Origin: Tigriopus japonicus
Taxonomy: Eukaryota > Arthropoda > Copepoda > Harpacticoida > Harpacticidae
Assembly: GCA_010645155.1 (NCBI GenBank)
Contig: CM021314.1
Span: forward strand, 5,610,616-5,674,615
Length of the DNA stretch: 64,000 nt
Reading direction: 5' to 3'
The translations under genes were made by a program, and so were the position numbers. Positions 1-14,558 of this stretch are shown here, piece by piece (the stretch's first letter is position 1; every line of letters starts with the position of its first letter). Below the pieces are notes generated by a model. That model saw nothing but the letters and a program-made list of their open reading frames with translations. It did no database searches and was not told the origin of the DNA.

Positions 1-3000
1 CGAATCTAAATTGTCCAAAAATAATTGGAATCCAGACCTGCTAAATGAGATTTTTCTATCAGTTCCTTTGGTTGTTCTAGCATCCCTGGAAAAAGTTGTT
101 GAGAGCGAAACTTTTGAGTCTTGAAAGAAGGTCATTAAATTATGTCGAGTCATAAAAGTTAGCAACTCGGACCGAGTGTTTGAACTTCAATTCAAATCAA
201 ATATCTTAGTCACATCCAGCCCGTTGTATATGAGGCCATTTTGTTGATTGGATATCTAATTCTCTATGAAAATTCAAACCAAATAGTGATCGTTGAGAAT
301 TCGATCTGAATGAAAGATGAGGAAAGGAGGTTGCTTAGAGTGTAGGGAGAGGGCGACACATTTAGTGACGAAGGAAAACATTGGTTGGGGAGTAATCATG
401 GCCTAAGGGGAATGCAATCCACTTGGGCAAGCATCCAAGGAGCATTAAGGGGGATTTAGGGGTAATTTGATATGGTCTATTTTGATGAGGTAATCTTCTA
501 TAGGCTATGCCCTCCTTCCACTCAAAAGTCAAGCCACTCTTGGCCAAACCATACCCGCTGACTTCAATTACTTTCGAGCATATTTCAAGAAAAATTGTTT
601 CACATCAAACCGTCAATGGTAATTGTCCACCCACTGGCATTGAAGTGCTGAAGAAATTCAATGGAGTGGCGTATATTTAGATTAAACGAATTAAAATAAT
701 AACCTATTTGGCGCACACTCCAGTAGTTTAAAAATTACGACACAGGCCAAGATAGAAAAGGATTTTGCTCAGATTTCAAGGAGACAAGCGTTGTTTCTTT
801 CATCAATCTCTTCGACGACGTTGGTTGGCCCCTTTGAGTGCACTTGAATGTCGTCGGAAATGAATCCTAGAATTGGTGGAATTAACTCAGGATCATTTCA
901 CGGACCTGAGTTCCTTATTGTTAGGTGCCTCCCAAGAGGTGCACGTTGCATTTGTAAGGGGAGAACCAGGAGCGAGAATTGAACCTTGATGGTGCCCGAG
1001 TAAAATGAGCTAGCATTTGCATTCAGACCAAGTTTCGGTTACGTTTTTAACAGACTCTCATTCCATCACACAGCAGGGTTGACCGCGGCAAAGAGTTTCA
1101 AGTCATGAATAAAAACCCTGTTTGAAGTGCTAAGTAACAGCTGGCAACAGGGATCAAGGGTTGTTCTCTCTTCATAGATTCGTTGACTTACAACTAGATT
1201 TGAAGTTAACTTGAAAAACTAACGCACAAAACTTGAGGTATCTTTTTAGTGAGTAAGAAGGGCGTGATAAGTGATAACTCTGCTTTAAGTCACTCATCGA
1301 TATTCTCGTCTAGCTCAAATGGCCCATCTATGGCTGACAAGAGCAACGGACGACTCAGTCTGAGTCTATGAGATAGAAGATCTCCTCGCTGTTGATGACT
1401 CACCAATCGGAGTCTCCAAAGTGTCGACCGACTGTGCACGTTTGAGGTGGCTGAACTTGACTCCCAAGAAACTCAAGTCAACTCCAGCAGCATGAAATCA
1501 GTCGGATCTCTGTTGAACATCCACAAGAGCGTCAAGGGTTTGTTTCAACCCCGTCCATCATGCGTTTTCACCGTCTCCCATCGAAGAAGGGTTAGTGACT
1601 GGTCGATCCGTCAAAAAGTTGGTTTTCAATGGATCAACTATCCATGAAATTTCTTCACCTTCAAACAAGGGTCAAGTAAAAAATGAGACTCCCCCTTTGG
1701 ATAAATAGATACGTACATAGTGGAGGAAGAAACTTGGCAGACACGAATAAAACGACTTGAACGGAGGCCCATTGTCCAAGAAAATAGCCAATTCCTTCGA
1801 GATTGATTTATAATCCAGGATTGCGAAACTCTTGATAGGACGTCCTTTGGTAGGACGACCCTCCACACGATACGAAAAGGACCCCGCTGCCACTTGAATC
1901 GATAAACATGCTCTGGCATCACTTGTCCACTCAAACCTGTGTTGGTGGCAAGTCCAAGTTCTTACAAGTCCCATTACAAAGGCAATTCTAACGTCCTCGA
2001 ATGTCTACCATTGACCGGGCGTGAATACAAACCATGACTGGTTCGTCTCGTTGGCCTAATGGGCTATTCACCCTTGAATTAAAAGGAGCCCTAAATAGAC
2101 GAAAGTAGGCAGTTCAAATTTGAGATGCGCCAGTTCTGAATGTTTTTTTTTTTTGAGAATCGAGATCAGATTCACCCGGAGAGTGACACATTCTTGATCA
2201 CGCGACGATGGATCCACTGTAATAAATCGATTCTGAAACCGGTCGACTAGAAATGAAATAAAAACACCTGGACTTGAGATGATCGCATCCATTGCCATAA
2301 AGGATTGACCACATTCCTTTGAGAGAAAAACCTCCTCCATGGTCAACCGGTCTTCAAGTACAGTTTGAGAGTCTCATTGCACCCATTGTTTGCAATAACG
2401 GGCGCATCGTGGGGGAAAGTTGGTTTCAACGCCAACCAATTCTATCCTGATTGATCGGGGCATTCTTTGCATAAGGATGGCCTTGATATTAAGGCTCCAT
2501 GTTAGCACTCACATCGTTCCATCATCAAGGAACACTATTGACATTTGTCTACTATGCGGTAAATTGGAACATCGGAGAAGCAGGGGACGTAACTATAAAA
2601 GAACTGGGAAGAGAATGTTGGAGGACTGCAGGTCTCTCGCTTTTTGTGTTGGTTCTCTTTGGCCTTCAAGGCTCATGGATTTGGGTCTTGGCCATCCATT
2701 GAGCTTGAAGCGAGTCGAAGTGAGTAATGGCAAAAAGTCACACCCATCAAGCGCCTAATTCAAAGAGCAGATTCTCAAGGGGAAGGGTTCCAAACTAGAT
2801 CCTGTGCTGCATGTGTGCACAAGGTCATTGGAGGGGTGGATGAATTGGATCAATTCGTTGGAACAACACTGGAAACGTGTCTCAACTCATTTTGCGGCAA
2901 CTGCATTATTTGCTCTCAGCAACGAAACCCACCATCATCATCGCAACACTCGTAAACCAATGAGCAAGTGAATGGAAGCCAATGTTCCACAACATGCCCT

Positions 3001-6000
3001 CTCGTCACTGGCCTTTTTATGGACAGCTTAGAACCATTTGGAGCCTTTGTGTGGAACCCCCTCGTGTATATACACGCGTATGGGATCCCAACTTCTATGG
3101 CTTTAAAACGGCACTTTGATCTACGGAACGTGTATTCCATGGAGATTGGAAACAGAAAATACCGATTTACTAGGAGTTTGATGATTTAGCGACATCATCA
3201 ACCTTGAGGTCGATGCACGCGAGGCCGTTGTGTTCGTTTATTCGTTCGTTTAGCAAAGCTCGTCGCTTTTTTTCTGGGCGAGTTCTATGAGCGATAACGG
3301 AGATTGATGACTGTCTTCAAGTAAAAAGCCCCTAGAAACGTCTTTCGGGAATTTCAGACCTGTTTGGTGTGAACATCGGAGCGATCTCTATCCTAAAATA
3401 GGCCCAGGAAATCAGGCTTTCTCAAACTCACCTTCCCCTCATTAAGGCGGCCTCTTCCAACCTCACCTTATGATAAGGTCAAAATGTGTACTAAGCTTTA
3501 AATGGATGGAAGCATGATTCTTGGAACCTCGAGGTAATTTTAGAATGAGGAAAAATGAATATCTAATCTGCCTTCCATCTCGTAATGAAAAGGGGTTTCG
3601 GTCAAAAAACAACTAGAATATATCGAATCAATCAAAGGGTTTCTGTTCTCAAGTCAAGCCTCTTTTCATTCATTTGTCTTTGGAAGTGAATGGAAGTCAT
3701 TTGAAGCGTGTGAACATCTTGTGCGTCAAGGCCAACCTAGTCTTGGCAAAGGATTCAAAAGGATCCTCTAGTCCTCTGAAAGGCCAGAGTAAGGAAAAAA
3801 AGTATTTCCTCGAAACGGACCAGTGTCCTTTTTCTTCATTCCAACCCTAAAAGTGCGTGGCAACAAGGACATGCCAAACCCCGAAGTGAGAATGAGAGTG
3901 TTTGTCCTCTGATTAGTATCATATATCCACGAGTTTTGGCAAACCCAATACCTAGCGGGATGTGCGCTTGTGTTTGGAAGCATTCAGGAAGTCAAAATAC
4001 TATATTGTACAACATTCTGTAGTATTACGGTGATTTTCGGCTGCCATATGTTTAACCAAACCATTATCTAGAGAATTTGAGGAACGATGAGCGACAGTGA
4101 AAAAACAACTCGCCAAGAGGAACCTTTCGGGGAATGAGGCAATATGAGTGTAGATAATAATTGCACAATATGCCTAGACTTGGCTGGAATAGGCATCTTG
4201 CGTGTCTATTTTACAACACTTGCTCGTCGGTCGGATGGGAGTTCTCTTTATGGCTTAGCATGATCTGAAGCAAGCTCAGTATGGACCCTAAAAGCACAAA
4301 TTGGATGGCTTCAGGTATTAATGAGATATGGCCATACCTTATGACATGTTCTAGGCTTCAATGTTAGGGTGGAACTTGACACCAATTTTCCTTTGTTGGA
4401 CTTGAGGTGTTGAGTTTTCCCCTCCTCTAACCCTGACGAGGGGAGGCTGATTGATTGACGCAAAATCAAACTATTGATCAATCAAGGTTTTTCAAGGTGT
4501 CTTCAACACCCAATCTAAGAGACCTGCAACTGTATTAATGTGAATTTCCGTCTGAATTCTTCAAGTCAGCCTTGGTAATCGAAATACTCTCACTGGGCCC
4601 ATTCATTCAAGCATAAATCAATGGGAATCGACAGGAATAATAAATATGTCGGCAACTTTCCCCTTCAACCCCGTAATTTGCCACTAACAAGAAAAACAAC
4701 AACCCCCCTCCTTAATCTGATCTGGCTGAGCTTGCGGGAAAAGTTTCTTCCAAATGGATGGAGGGACATTATTCATTTTAAAGCAAAACCTGTTTATCAC
4801 TGGAGAGAATGTTGATTACCTTCTACTTGTTTTGCTTTCCACCAAGATTTTGACTTTCTCTGTGTTTTCTCTCAATTATCCCTTATCAAGATTGACCATC
4901 TTAATCCCTACTTAAAAGTCAAAGTTGACTTGCCTTACCTCAAAATCCGTTACTTACTTTGATTCACCTTCGCTCTTTTCTTTACTTGTTGATGAACTGG
5001 CGCATATGATATTGGCGGGAAATTTGAGCGTTGAAGGTCGTTTGACTGGAGTTCTTCAAGGCGCCGTGAGGCTCGTATTAGATGCGTGAAAAAGCTCGAT
5101 TTGAAAGGTGAATGTTCATTTGAATGGCAGATTTGCCTTAAAGAGAGAAAGTTCGAGGTGATGACGGAGCAGCTTCTCTTTGGATTCCTAATCTGATCAA
5201 GTGAGGTGCAAAATCATTATCTGTTTTATGACATGATTAGCCAAATTCATTCTAAATATGACTTGGTCAAATCAAAGGATTGCCCAACTTAAGGCAACCA
5301 AAAAAACCGCCAACTTGGGACCACACGGATTTTAGGGCAAAGAAACCTTGAGCAAAAAAAACCCACGACACTCGGAGATTCCATTCAAAGTGATCCTAAA
5401 AAGTAAAAGATCTTGAGACTTTGTAACGTCGTTTGTAATAAAACGAACGGACGTTTCACTACATTAACGTGGCATTTTTGGAAGGGAAACTTCCAACCTA
5501 ATTTACCCCCAAGTGACTAAGTAGACCCATATTTTGACCCTGTTGCCTTCAAACCAACAACGGACAACAATGAAACCCATTTTGGCAGATTTATTGACTC
5601 TCTCTCCCTGAATTATGTGCATAAGTAACCAACGTCTCGCCCCTTTCTGTAGTGAGTGAAACCACCACTCCTTGCACAACCGACCAAAAACATACGTACC
5701 TAAGGTCTTTGTAGGCTGATAGTGACGGGAGCTCGTTTTAGATTTCCAAATGTATATCCATCTTGTTCTTGATTTGGACTGGAGTCACATTCCAAGGTAG
5801 TCAAATGCCCTCTTATTGTCGAGACTTTAAGAGATTAGTGTCTTGCCTCATTTGGTATTGTGGCGGACGGTCTTTCTCAACTGGATCGCCCTATGTACAC
5901 TACTGTACGTCCAGTATTTGCAACCAATACAAAAAATGGCCCCGAGATGCCGGAGTTAATCCATTAGTGAATGATCGGATTTGAATTTCGTTTGCCTATG

Positions 6001-9000
6001 GGAATCAGATTGATGTTGCATTCCTAAGGCTTCTCTTGTGACTGGCTAATGGTACTTGAACATGGACAGTATACATTCGCATATCGCACAAAGGCAGAGT
6101 GCATTAAAATTCAATCACCTCATCAATTATGGGGCCGATCCGCATCAAATGCGATGGTGAGATCGCGGTAAACGGATGGACACCTTGGCACAGATTTCAA
6201 ATCAAACAAAAGCCGATCCTTTGACAGATGATGAGGATCCATCGATTTCTCAAATTTATTTCCCCCCTTCAACATTCGATATCGTAACTCAAACAAATGG
6301 GCCGTTCTTTTTCTACCCTTCCATTTGCGCGTAAAGGCATTCATTGCATCATGCGGTAAAAGATTCACTTAAACTCATGACGAAACGAATACCTCCATAG
6401 CCAACCACCATACAGGAAATTTTACGTGCTAAGACAGATTGGACGACGAATTGTCATTCTCCTATTGTGTATTGACAAGGCCATGAGGATAAATGTTCGA
6501 TCCAATAAAGTTTTCAACCAAAGCATTAGGAAAAGAACAAAATAAAATGTTCAACATGTTTTGTAAAATTTTAATGGAAAGTTTGCCATTTTTTGTAAAC
6601 GGGTAGCCAACTAAAAATATTGTTAATGAATACTTATGTGTTTTGAGTTGGATTTTTGGCAGAGTTTTGCCATTTTGGTTTTTAGGGTCAAAAATCGGAC
6701 CACAGGCAATAGACCTAATCTACCATAAAATATGGCAGCACTGCCAACTCGAAATCCATTTTTATAACTATCGACAGAACTCAAAATCGAACTAGTTCGA
6801 GTGTTGCCAAATTGATCCCTGTTTAGGTCTTTTCAAAAAGTTCAATGCAACCTGCCCTGTTTAACAGCGATAAACTTCCGAGTCAAAAATGGCAGCACTC
6901 CTGGTTCGAAACACATAAGTATTATTGAAGCTCGTTTTCGATGCGACATGTAAGCGTTGAAGTTTTGAATGCTTCTGACAACAATGGCAAAGTTTGAAAT
7001 TCGATGCGATTTCCTACGAGTTGAAAGGTTGCCAGCCCTCCTTGTTAAAAGGCATACAAGTTTGAGCATTGAGACTTATAAAGTGAAATGGGAGAAGCTT
7101 CTCCAATCTCGTCTGAATCCAGGTTGCTTTGATCACTTTTGACAGGGAAAAAAGTTTACATGAATTCTCCGAACTTTGCGATTGAGCAAGCAGATCAGAG
7201 CAACCTTGTTTTTAGATTTGAACCGTTCATTAGCAAGGATTACATCGTTAGGTTGGACAATGAAATTAAGAACACTCCTAAAAGGATAGCAATAGTTTTG
7301 CATTTCTTATCTATGAGTACGAAAGCATTCTCATTTGTCCTGAGGAAGCTAATTCTGGTTATGGATTTTTTACTGCCGTTGCCAAGAATGGGATTTCCTG
7401 TAAATAAGATAAATCATTAATATTATTAGTTTTTGGTTTGAGTATATTATACCCAAATTATGTCAGGTATTTAAAGAACAAGTTTAGCCTTAAACTAAGT
7501 GTTAATTCATTTTTACTCATCATTCAAACGTTCTTAAAATAATTTTACTACTATTTCAGCATTAAAGATGTAAATTTTCTGAAAAGGAGGATACTCTTGA
7601 AATTATGTAACAAAAGTCTCTTTCTTTTGACTAAAATCGGCTCATTGGCTTACGTTTTATGATTTGCCATTTACAGTCGCACAAACTGACTTGTATGTAT
7701 TATAAAAAATGAACAATAACTTTGAGCCTTAAAGAATAAATTTATCCTTCGGTGGCACCTTGTTTCCGCAATGTAAGCGTGAATTTCACGCAACCTTCTT
7801 AAAGTGCCGGAAACGTTTCGACGCAAAACACTCTGTTTGGAATCACTCAACCTTTTAAATATTGTCAAATTTTCTCAAGTCTGATTATTTTCTTCCCAAA
7901 TTGTTCTTGTATTGAACAGAACACATAACATTGGGTCTCAATGTCCCTCTATTTTAGAGTGCAACACTAACAATATTCCTGCATGCCAGAAAGCAACATT
8001 TTTCAGTGTTCTTTGTAAATATCAAATGATTTATTCTTGGATCAATATTTAATTTCCAAGAGAGCTTTACTCCAAGGTTTCCAATTACTTACCTTCCATA
8101 AAGACATCGATAGCATTGTTGACAAAAGCCAAAATAAAAGGCACCTGTTTACCTGAATGCTAATCTAGCTTGACACGATCGTTACATGACTCTAGCTTTT
8201 GCGAGAGCAAACCTTTTTTTACATTTTGAAATTGATCCTACTTCGTCTTGTTTCGTGATTAATAACTTAAAACAGTGTTTGTTCAGGAAATCTTGAACTG
8301 AATACAGAATATTCGGTGAGGTGCCGTTAGTGCCAAGAAGAAGGAGGAGAAATTATTTAAATGAACTAGGAAACTCTTGGTTATAAGAATTATAACAATA
8401 CTCTGAGATTCTATGGGACCATCTTCAGGGATCCACTGATTACCACATTTAACTTCTTCTCTTCTCTAGATAGCATAAAGGGTAAAAGCTGCTACGTTTT
8501 TGTAAGAATTAAAGACAAGGACGTCGGGAGAAAAGAGACTCGGGGTAATTTTATTAAACAATGTACACATCAAATCAAACACAAAAACAAGATCTTGTAA
8601 AGGCCCAATTATGCATGCATGGACTAAAGTATTGCAATATACTTTTAATGGATATGCCTTATCTTCTTGAGCAATCCACATCAATTAATATTGTATAATA
8701 TTTGTATTGATCGAATGCTCGAAGAAGTTGTATTATTACAAATAATCATCTTGGAGTATTCTATGAACACAACTTGAAATATGCAGTCTGAAAGAGGTTG
8801 TAAATGACCTCAGTTGGCTTCATATAGTTGTTCTGTCAAAGCTTTTAATATGACGCCAGATTATATTACACATGTAATTTGAACTCGGACACAGATAGTT
8901 ACGTTTTATGACAAAAATGCTTTTGTTTTCCTTAACTGAAAGCTACGCTCAGAAAATAGCTATTTTTGGTAGCGCAGTAAATTACGCATTGAGCACAACA

Positions 9001-10578
9001 TAAACTTAAACAGTGGCTAAAAGATGGCTAAAGGACAACTTGTAGGTAACTTAATTTGTTATTGTGACAATACTTTTATCTAATTAGGCTGAATAAAAAT
9101 GCATTATTCAATTGATTGAAAAAAAAATCATTTTTTTCCTGCTAATGGCTTGGAGTCCAGCTAACTATTGTGGTCCTGACCCAAGTTTACCATTCATGAT
9201 TTATCACCCCTTGGCTGAGGTTGTTACTCGTGCATGCTGAAGTGTTACATCACAGGGCGAAACTGCTCGCCAGTAATGAGGGAGAAGGGTGGGTGCTCGC
9301 TTGTTCCAAGTTGAATGTTGTCTTGATGGTGTCATTATGCGTCCAGGTTTTAGTGGCCTCAAGTCATGAAGTGTTGTCTGCTTCGCTTGACTTCTCCGTG
9401 TGCGTCTCCAATTATCTCAAACAATTGCAAAGCACCTCACACTGGCAGTGTACAGTTCAAGAAAGACGAAGGAAAACCGTTCCCCCTATTGATCCAACTA
9501 ACTGTCTGTTCCAACAACCAAAAAACAGCTCAAGTTCTCAAAATGATACAGATCGTGGAGCGCATCAGAAATTTGGCTTGATTGCGACAACGACGCCTTT
9601 GGAATGTAGATCAAAAATCCGTTCTGCCATCTCATTGCTAAATATCTCCATTTCCCAGATGCGATTTTTCATAGCTCGTGTGTAATGATGCCAATGTAAA
9701 TAAGAACTGCTTGAACTTTCACTTACCGCTCACCCTCCAGATTCATTGCCTTCGCCAAACATGGAAATATTTATAAATTTTACCCCCCAGATCTGAAAAC
9801 AATCTCAATTCCCCAAGTATGGTTGGTTTCATCCAGATAACTACATGGTAATTGATGGTCTCGATTCCACGAGCGCCAGTTTCTCACAAGAAGATGACTG
9901 GAAATGGAATTCAGCACCCTGTGAAATTCAAATGATTCTCAGAGATCTGGTCGAGTTCTTGTTGTTCTTTTCAATACTATGATGTTCAAAATATGAAGTA
10001 CAAGGCTTTAATTTGATATATGATGGAAACGTTAATAGATTGTATGAATAAATGAATATGTGATTACACGTGGACATCCGGCCGTTCCTCGGAAAAAGGC
10101 CTGTCGATAATGAGATTAGTGTAATCAATGGAAAAACTGTCGCCATTTCTTGGTAATCGTTATTCATACTCATTGACTTATTTTGCAAGCAATGATTTTC
10201 AATTTAATTTGTTTTAATTTTAAATGGCAAAGATTTTCTAATAAACAACACTGTTTATGAAATACAGACACTTTTTTTAAAATTCCATAGGCATCTTTTG
10301 ATGACGGAACTATTGAACGAACTGAAGTAAAAAGGTTTGATGTTTACGACCTTTAGTTTAAACTAAAACAAACAATATATTAAAGAAACCTCGGCTAGGA
10401 AACGACGCTCTTTTTCGATCCGATTTTCTTTTTAATGCAACACAGGACAAAATGTTTTGTTCCTGTATCTTGGGATTTAGTCTGGCTAGGTTTGATCATC
10501 GTTTTCAACACGAGAGATAAGCAGCATGCGTCTTTGTCCATGGGTTGAGTCTTCCATAACAAAGAGGATCTTCTCTCA

Positions 10579-10604
10579 CGAGTGAGTGAGTGAGTGAGTG
10601 AGTA
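10579..10604. repeat. (GAGT)n tetranucleotide microsatellite
   Basis: The sequence is about six consecutive GAGT units, followed by a degenerate 'agtaagtcag'. It lies next to a charged minus-strand open segment. Confidence 0.85.
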
Positions 10605-10617
10605 AGTCAGTAAGGTG

Positions 10618-10800
10618 CTATAAAGTGAATGTGTGTCTCTTCCCACCAGGATTGGAGTTGGTTTTCGTCTTTCGTACCCGTCTTGGTCGTCGCCCTCCAG
10701 AGCAAACAACAAGATCAATCTCTTCCTCCTTCTTTTCTCTAACATCATCCACCTTAGCTTCTTTGGTTTGGTCGTCGTCTTTTTGCTCTTCAACCACCGC
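10618..10800 (-). other. Possible terminal coding exon, charged low-complexity product
   Basis: Read on the minus strand, a plausible acceptor (TTTTGTTTAAG) at about 10801 is followed by an open frame that ends at a TAG near 10619. The frame is rich in Glu, Lys and Asp, including a run like EEQKDDDQTKEAKVDDV, and ends in a basic Arg/Lys/Asn tail. Such composition is unusual for random sequence in this region. No upstream exon in matching phase was found: a strong donor-like GTAAGT near 10880 has a stop shortly before it in the required frame. It could be a real last exon of an unrecognised gene or a low-complexity accident. Confidence 0.2.
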
Positions 10801-13295
10801 TTAAACAAAATCCCTACCTACCATCATGGCAAAGAGGGTCATGTGAAACCATATACATCACTTTGTCGAACTTACGAGCTCTAAGATTAAGTCGCTTTCA
10901 TTTGAGTCTGATAGTTTTACGGGTTTGTCTCCCTCTTTCTACTAAGAGAAATGGTCGTAGAAAGACACCCATTCCTATTCTGAAAATCGTTTTCGGAAGG
11001 TTTTCATAGATTCCGAATCAAAATCTTCAGGCTTGGTCAACATCGAGATGAAAGGGCATGATTCAAAAAATTGTGCAAAATATGTTGCATTGACCATTTC
11101 CAACATGTAAAAGTGCTCTTAGTACATCAAATGAGACATTTTTTTTTAGAAATTTTAATGAATAATTCCAACGTATGTCGCTTTCCATGTACGGTGCGAG
11201 CTAGCTTGTCTACGCTCTCGCTCCATGAAAAGGTACAACAACGCCACACTTCAATTGCCCTATTGGTACGTTTTGCAGGCCAATTTCTGTCCCCCAAAAC
11301 ATATTGAATACCCTGCATATGCATCTAAGAGTATTGGAACCATCGAAGGGAGGGACGAGAAGAAACCATTAAATAAAATAGAAAATGATCAAGCTGTCTG
11401 TTTTAACCACGGTTGGTACCATTCAAATTAAAATGCACAACAGCAGTGCCGATATTTCCCCCCGATTGGGGCCCACGCCTCCAGACCTTTTTTGTGCCCT
11501 TGTTCTCCTTGTATACAATGAGAAGTAGTACCTAAATACCTTGAAAGATTTCGTGTAAAACTTGAAATTTAACCCATTTGTTAGTTTAGTTGTTCGGGTG
11601 GTCGTGCCTCATTCCACGTTAAGAACACAGCGGGCCTGCTTCCTTAAAACGGACTTCACAGGCCTAACCATGATTTGGAAGGTGATGGTTGGTTGGTCGT
11701 CAAGAAAAGCCAGCCCGAAACCGCTTGTCTTCAGTTGGAGTTGGACTTTCAGAGAAGTGAGATCTATGACTAAGTTTCGTGGTATTGTGAGCGTATTCTT
11801 TGACAGTTCTGACTAGAATTCACCATGCTGTAATCAAAAACCGGCAAACGGAAGTGAATCAACAGCTTTTTAAAAGTGAATCCACCATGAGATGGTGCAA
11901 AACCTTGGCTTGAATGCTGTTTTAGAGGAACTGTAGAACCGGTATGTACAATCCGAACACTTTTAAACACTCAAAATGTTGTGGGTGTTGTTGCATTCCT
12001 TCCCCACCTGACTTTTCCCGGGATTGGCAAAAGTTTAGCTTGTAACAAAGCTAAACACCTAATCGATTGGCATTTGATCTCGTCATCATCAGTGTTGCCA
12101 ATTTGGAGACCTTGGCCTCTTGAGGCCAAAGGAACTCACGGCTTCCTTCGGATTTTTACTCATCAAGGGGAATTAAGAGGGGTCCTTCGATTTTTGCTTT
12201 AGTGACACTCATTGATGAGCGTGAGACCAAATCACCCCTCCTATTGACACGAAGAACCAGAACGACCTTCAGTGATGTGTTTCTTCGACGTGCCCTTTTT
12301 GTCTTGATTTTCGACAACGCCAGAAATGAACAAAACATATCGAAGGTGACAACTGTAAATCAAGACAATTAGAAATCAACCTTCATGCAATGTAGGCAGG
12401 CAACGTTCCAGTTGTCGGGAAGATAAATATCCCAAAGAAGCTCCATTTGGGAGACGCGTGTTTCCTCTCGAACAACTGATTTCTTTGAGCCGAGATTCAT
12501 AAATCATCTCTTCTCAGAGACGCCATTGTATGTTCAGAAATGTTTCCTTGAAGTTTTCGGAAATGCTTAAAAGCGTATCCGCAATTCTACATGCACTCGC
12601 ACACACACCATTTGCAGTAAATGGTTCCCAGTGCAATTTGTAGCTTTCAACTCGCAAACTTGTAAATAGCCCTACTTGCGAACATGATTTTCATCCTTGG
12701 CAAAACTCAAAATGAAAAACATAAATGGTCTTGAGATCTCTCAACATGATAAGACACTTTGTTTGACGCTAAAAGTTTCAAAGAAGAAAACATTAAGGGT
12801 CTTGAACTTGGATGCAATGAACGCCAACCGTGTAATAATTTCGTTCCAAATTATGAGGGAACAGTTTTGGGCGTCTTCCTTGGGGCTCAAATACCTCAAT
12901 TTGTCCAATCTGGTTACCTTGAGCATAACATCTATCTACGGCTTGATAACCATGTGGTACATCATAGTAACTAGCACGACTACACGGAGCTTAAACATAG
13001 ATCACTCATAATTTCAAGAGTCTACTTGAAATTTATTGCCAGCTCCTTGTGTCCACACCTGTAATCTCAGACATGAATAAGGCATTTCTGTTCCTTGCTC
13101 GGATTCTTGACTTGACTTTAAAAAACAAATGAGTTGGAATATTCATCCCTCGTTCAAATATGATTCAGGTGGCATGCAAATTATGAAATTGACTGTACTA
13201 CATCTGCCTTGTTCAACTCCAATTTCTCTCCATGGCATTTATGGAGGTCTTTGGTTAGACCAAATTAGGTATTACCTCGACATTTGGAACCGATT

Positions 13296-13527
13296 TCAAT
13301 ACGCGAAAGAGTTAAACCATTGAATCAGCGGTCCAGTTCTAATGAACGCTCGTTGAAAGGTGGAATTCCTCAAGTAGAATGCCAATGTTGAAGTGTGGCT
13401 CGCATTGCTGTCCAAGTTGTTACTGTCATGCTCATCACCTTCGTTGCTGTCTGCTTCTTCACTATTATGATGATTATTATTTCTTTCGTGGTCTGGAAAA
13501 TCACGATCAGTCATTTCTCGTGAAGTC
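13296..13527 (-). other. Possible small acidic coding segment
   Basis: The minus-strand frame starting with ATG at 13527 reads a hydrophilic, Asn/Asp/Glu/Ser-rich segment (for example NNNHHNSEEADSNEGDEHD) and closes at 13296. No homologous family is recognised and no upstream promoter can be seen. A donor-like AAG|GTGATG lies inside it, so it could be the first exon of a gene running left. It may equally be chance. Confidence 0.15.
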
Positions 13528-14558
13528 ATTCCACTTCGCTCCCATTTTGAAGATGCGGGCTTTTGAGGCCATTTTCGTGGTGTCTTTGTTGGTATTTGTC
13601 GTTTCGAGTCGTAGCGAGCAAAGAAAATGACAAAATTGGCCTTGGATTGACGGTGAGGGAGCCTTTGACGTGACTGAAGAAGCTTCTGATTTAATTCTTA
13701 TTTTGGAATCAATGAGAGAACTTTCACTACTTCACGATCCCTTTTCCCTGCCACTCAAAAATAATAACAAAAATGCTTCGGTTCCGCCTTTGAGAAATGC
13801 TAATGGACCCAGTTTTGGTGAAACAGCAAAAAAGAGACCATAAAAAAGAGCACGATTTGAGAGATTTCTCGTCCTCATTATAGATGATGATCATGATGCT
13901 TCTTGGCCCAAAACAACGGCAACGCCAATGTTGAACCGATTAAAAGCCGATTGGTTACGGTTGTTTCGGTTGTGATAGACCGAGCTAATCAAACCATGAC
14001 ATGATATGCCATCCAAACATAAAACTGTCGAATCCATTCATTTTGAGGTCGATGAAGCTCACGAATTGATGTCGATTACGGTGTAAAATCGGGGGATAAA
14101 AGTTGAAAAAAGGGGAAAAAGGCATGTCAGCCTCTAGGAGGCCCACCATGATCAGTTTTAATTAGCCCTTGCCACGAATTCGCGTGACGACATGCATTCA
14201 CGTTCCGCCCACAAAAATTAGCCGTCACCTTCCAAGACTTCTGGAAGAAAATGCTTTATCAAAATCCAGACTCGCATTATGCATGACATGAAGCCGGGTT
14301 CGAGACGACCTCTCTCTCTCTTTGCATTAATCACCTGCAGGGCCTTACAAGGCCCCGCTTCTCCCATTCGCTGTCTAATGATATTGGCAACATGAACTCG
14401 GGAGTAAAAGCTCCCCGGAGGAATTTCGGTGCTAATTTATGCTTCCCTGCCTCTTTATGATCCCCCGTTGAATGTGAATCATCATTGATATATGAATGTG
14501 GTCATTTTTTTCATCTTCTAGGTGCGGTCAACGGCCTTTGGCCGGCAACAGCCCAACC

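Larger units (their letters stand above)
1..14521. other. Long stretch without a recognisable gene
   Basis: I recognise no protein family here on either strand. The longest open segments, such as 9221-9685 (+) and 10395-10808 (-), have unremarkable composition or begin with non-ATG codons, and they look like chance. Two low-complexity charged segments on the minus strand (about 10618-10800 and 13296-13527) are listed separately. Around 6.6-6.95 kb a short stretch including the words 'atacttatgtgttt' recurs in inverted orientation, possibly an old element. The far right end presumably holds the promoter and a non-coding first exon of the FGD gene, because a good splice acceptor sits at 14520-14521. 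I cannot place the promoter. Confidence 0.5.

Noticed and set aside
6620..6940. Weak inverted similarity suggestive of another MITE
   Set aside because: Only about 20-25 bp pair, with mismatches and no target duplication visible.
9221..9685. 154-codon plus-strand open frame
   Set aside because: No homology recognised and a non-ATG start; consistent with chance in this AT-moderate sequence.
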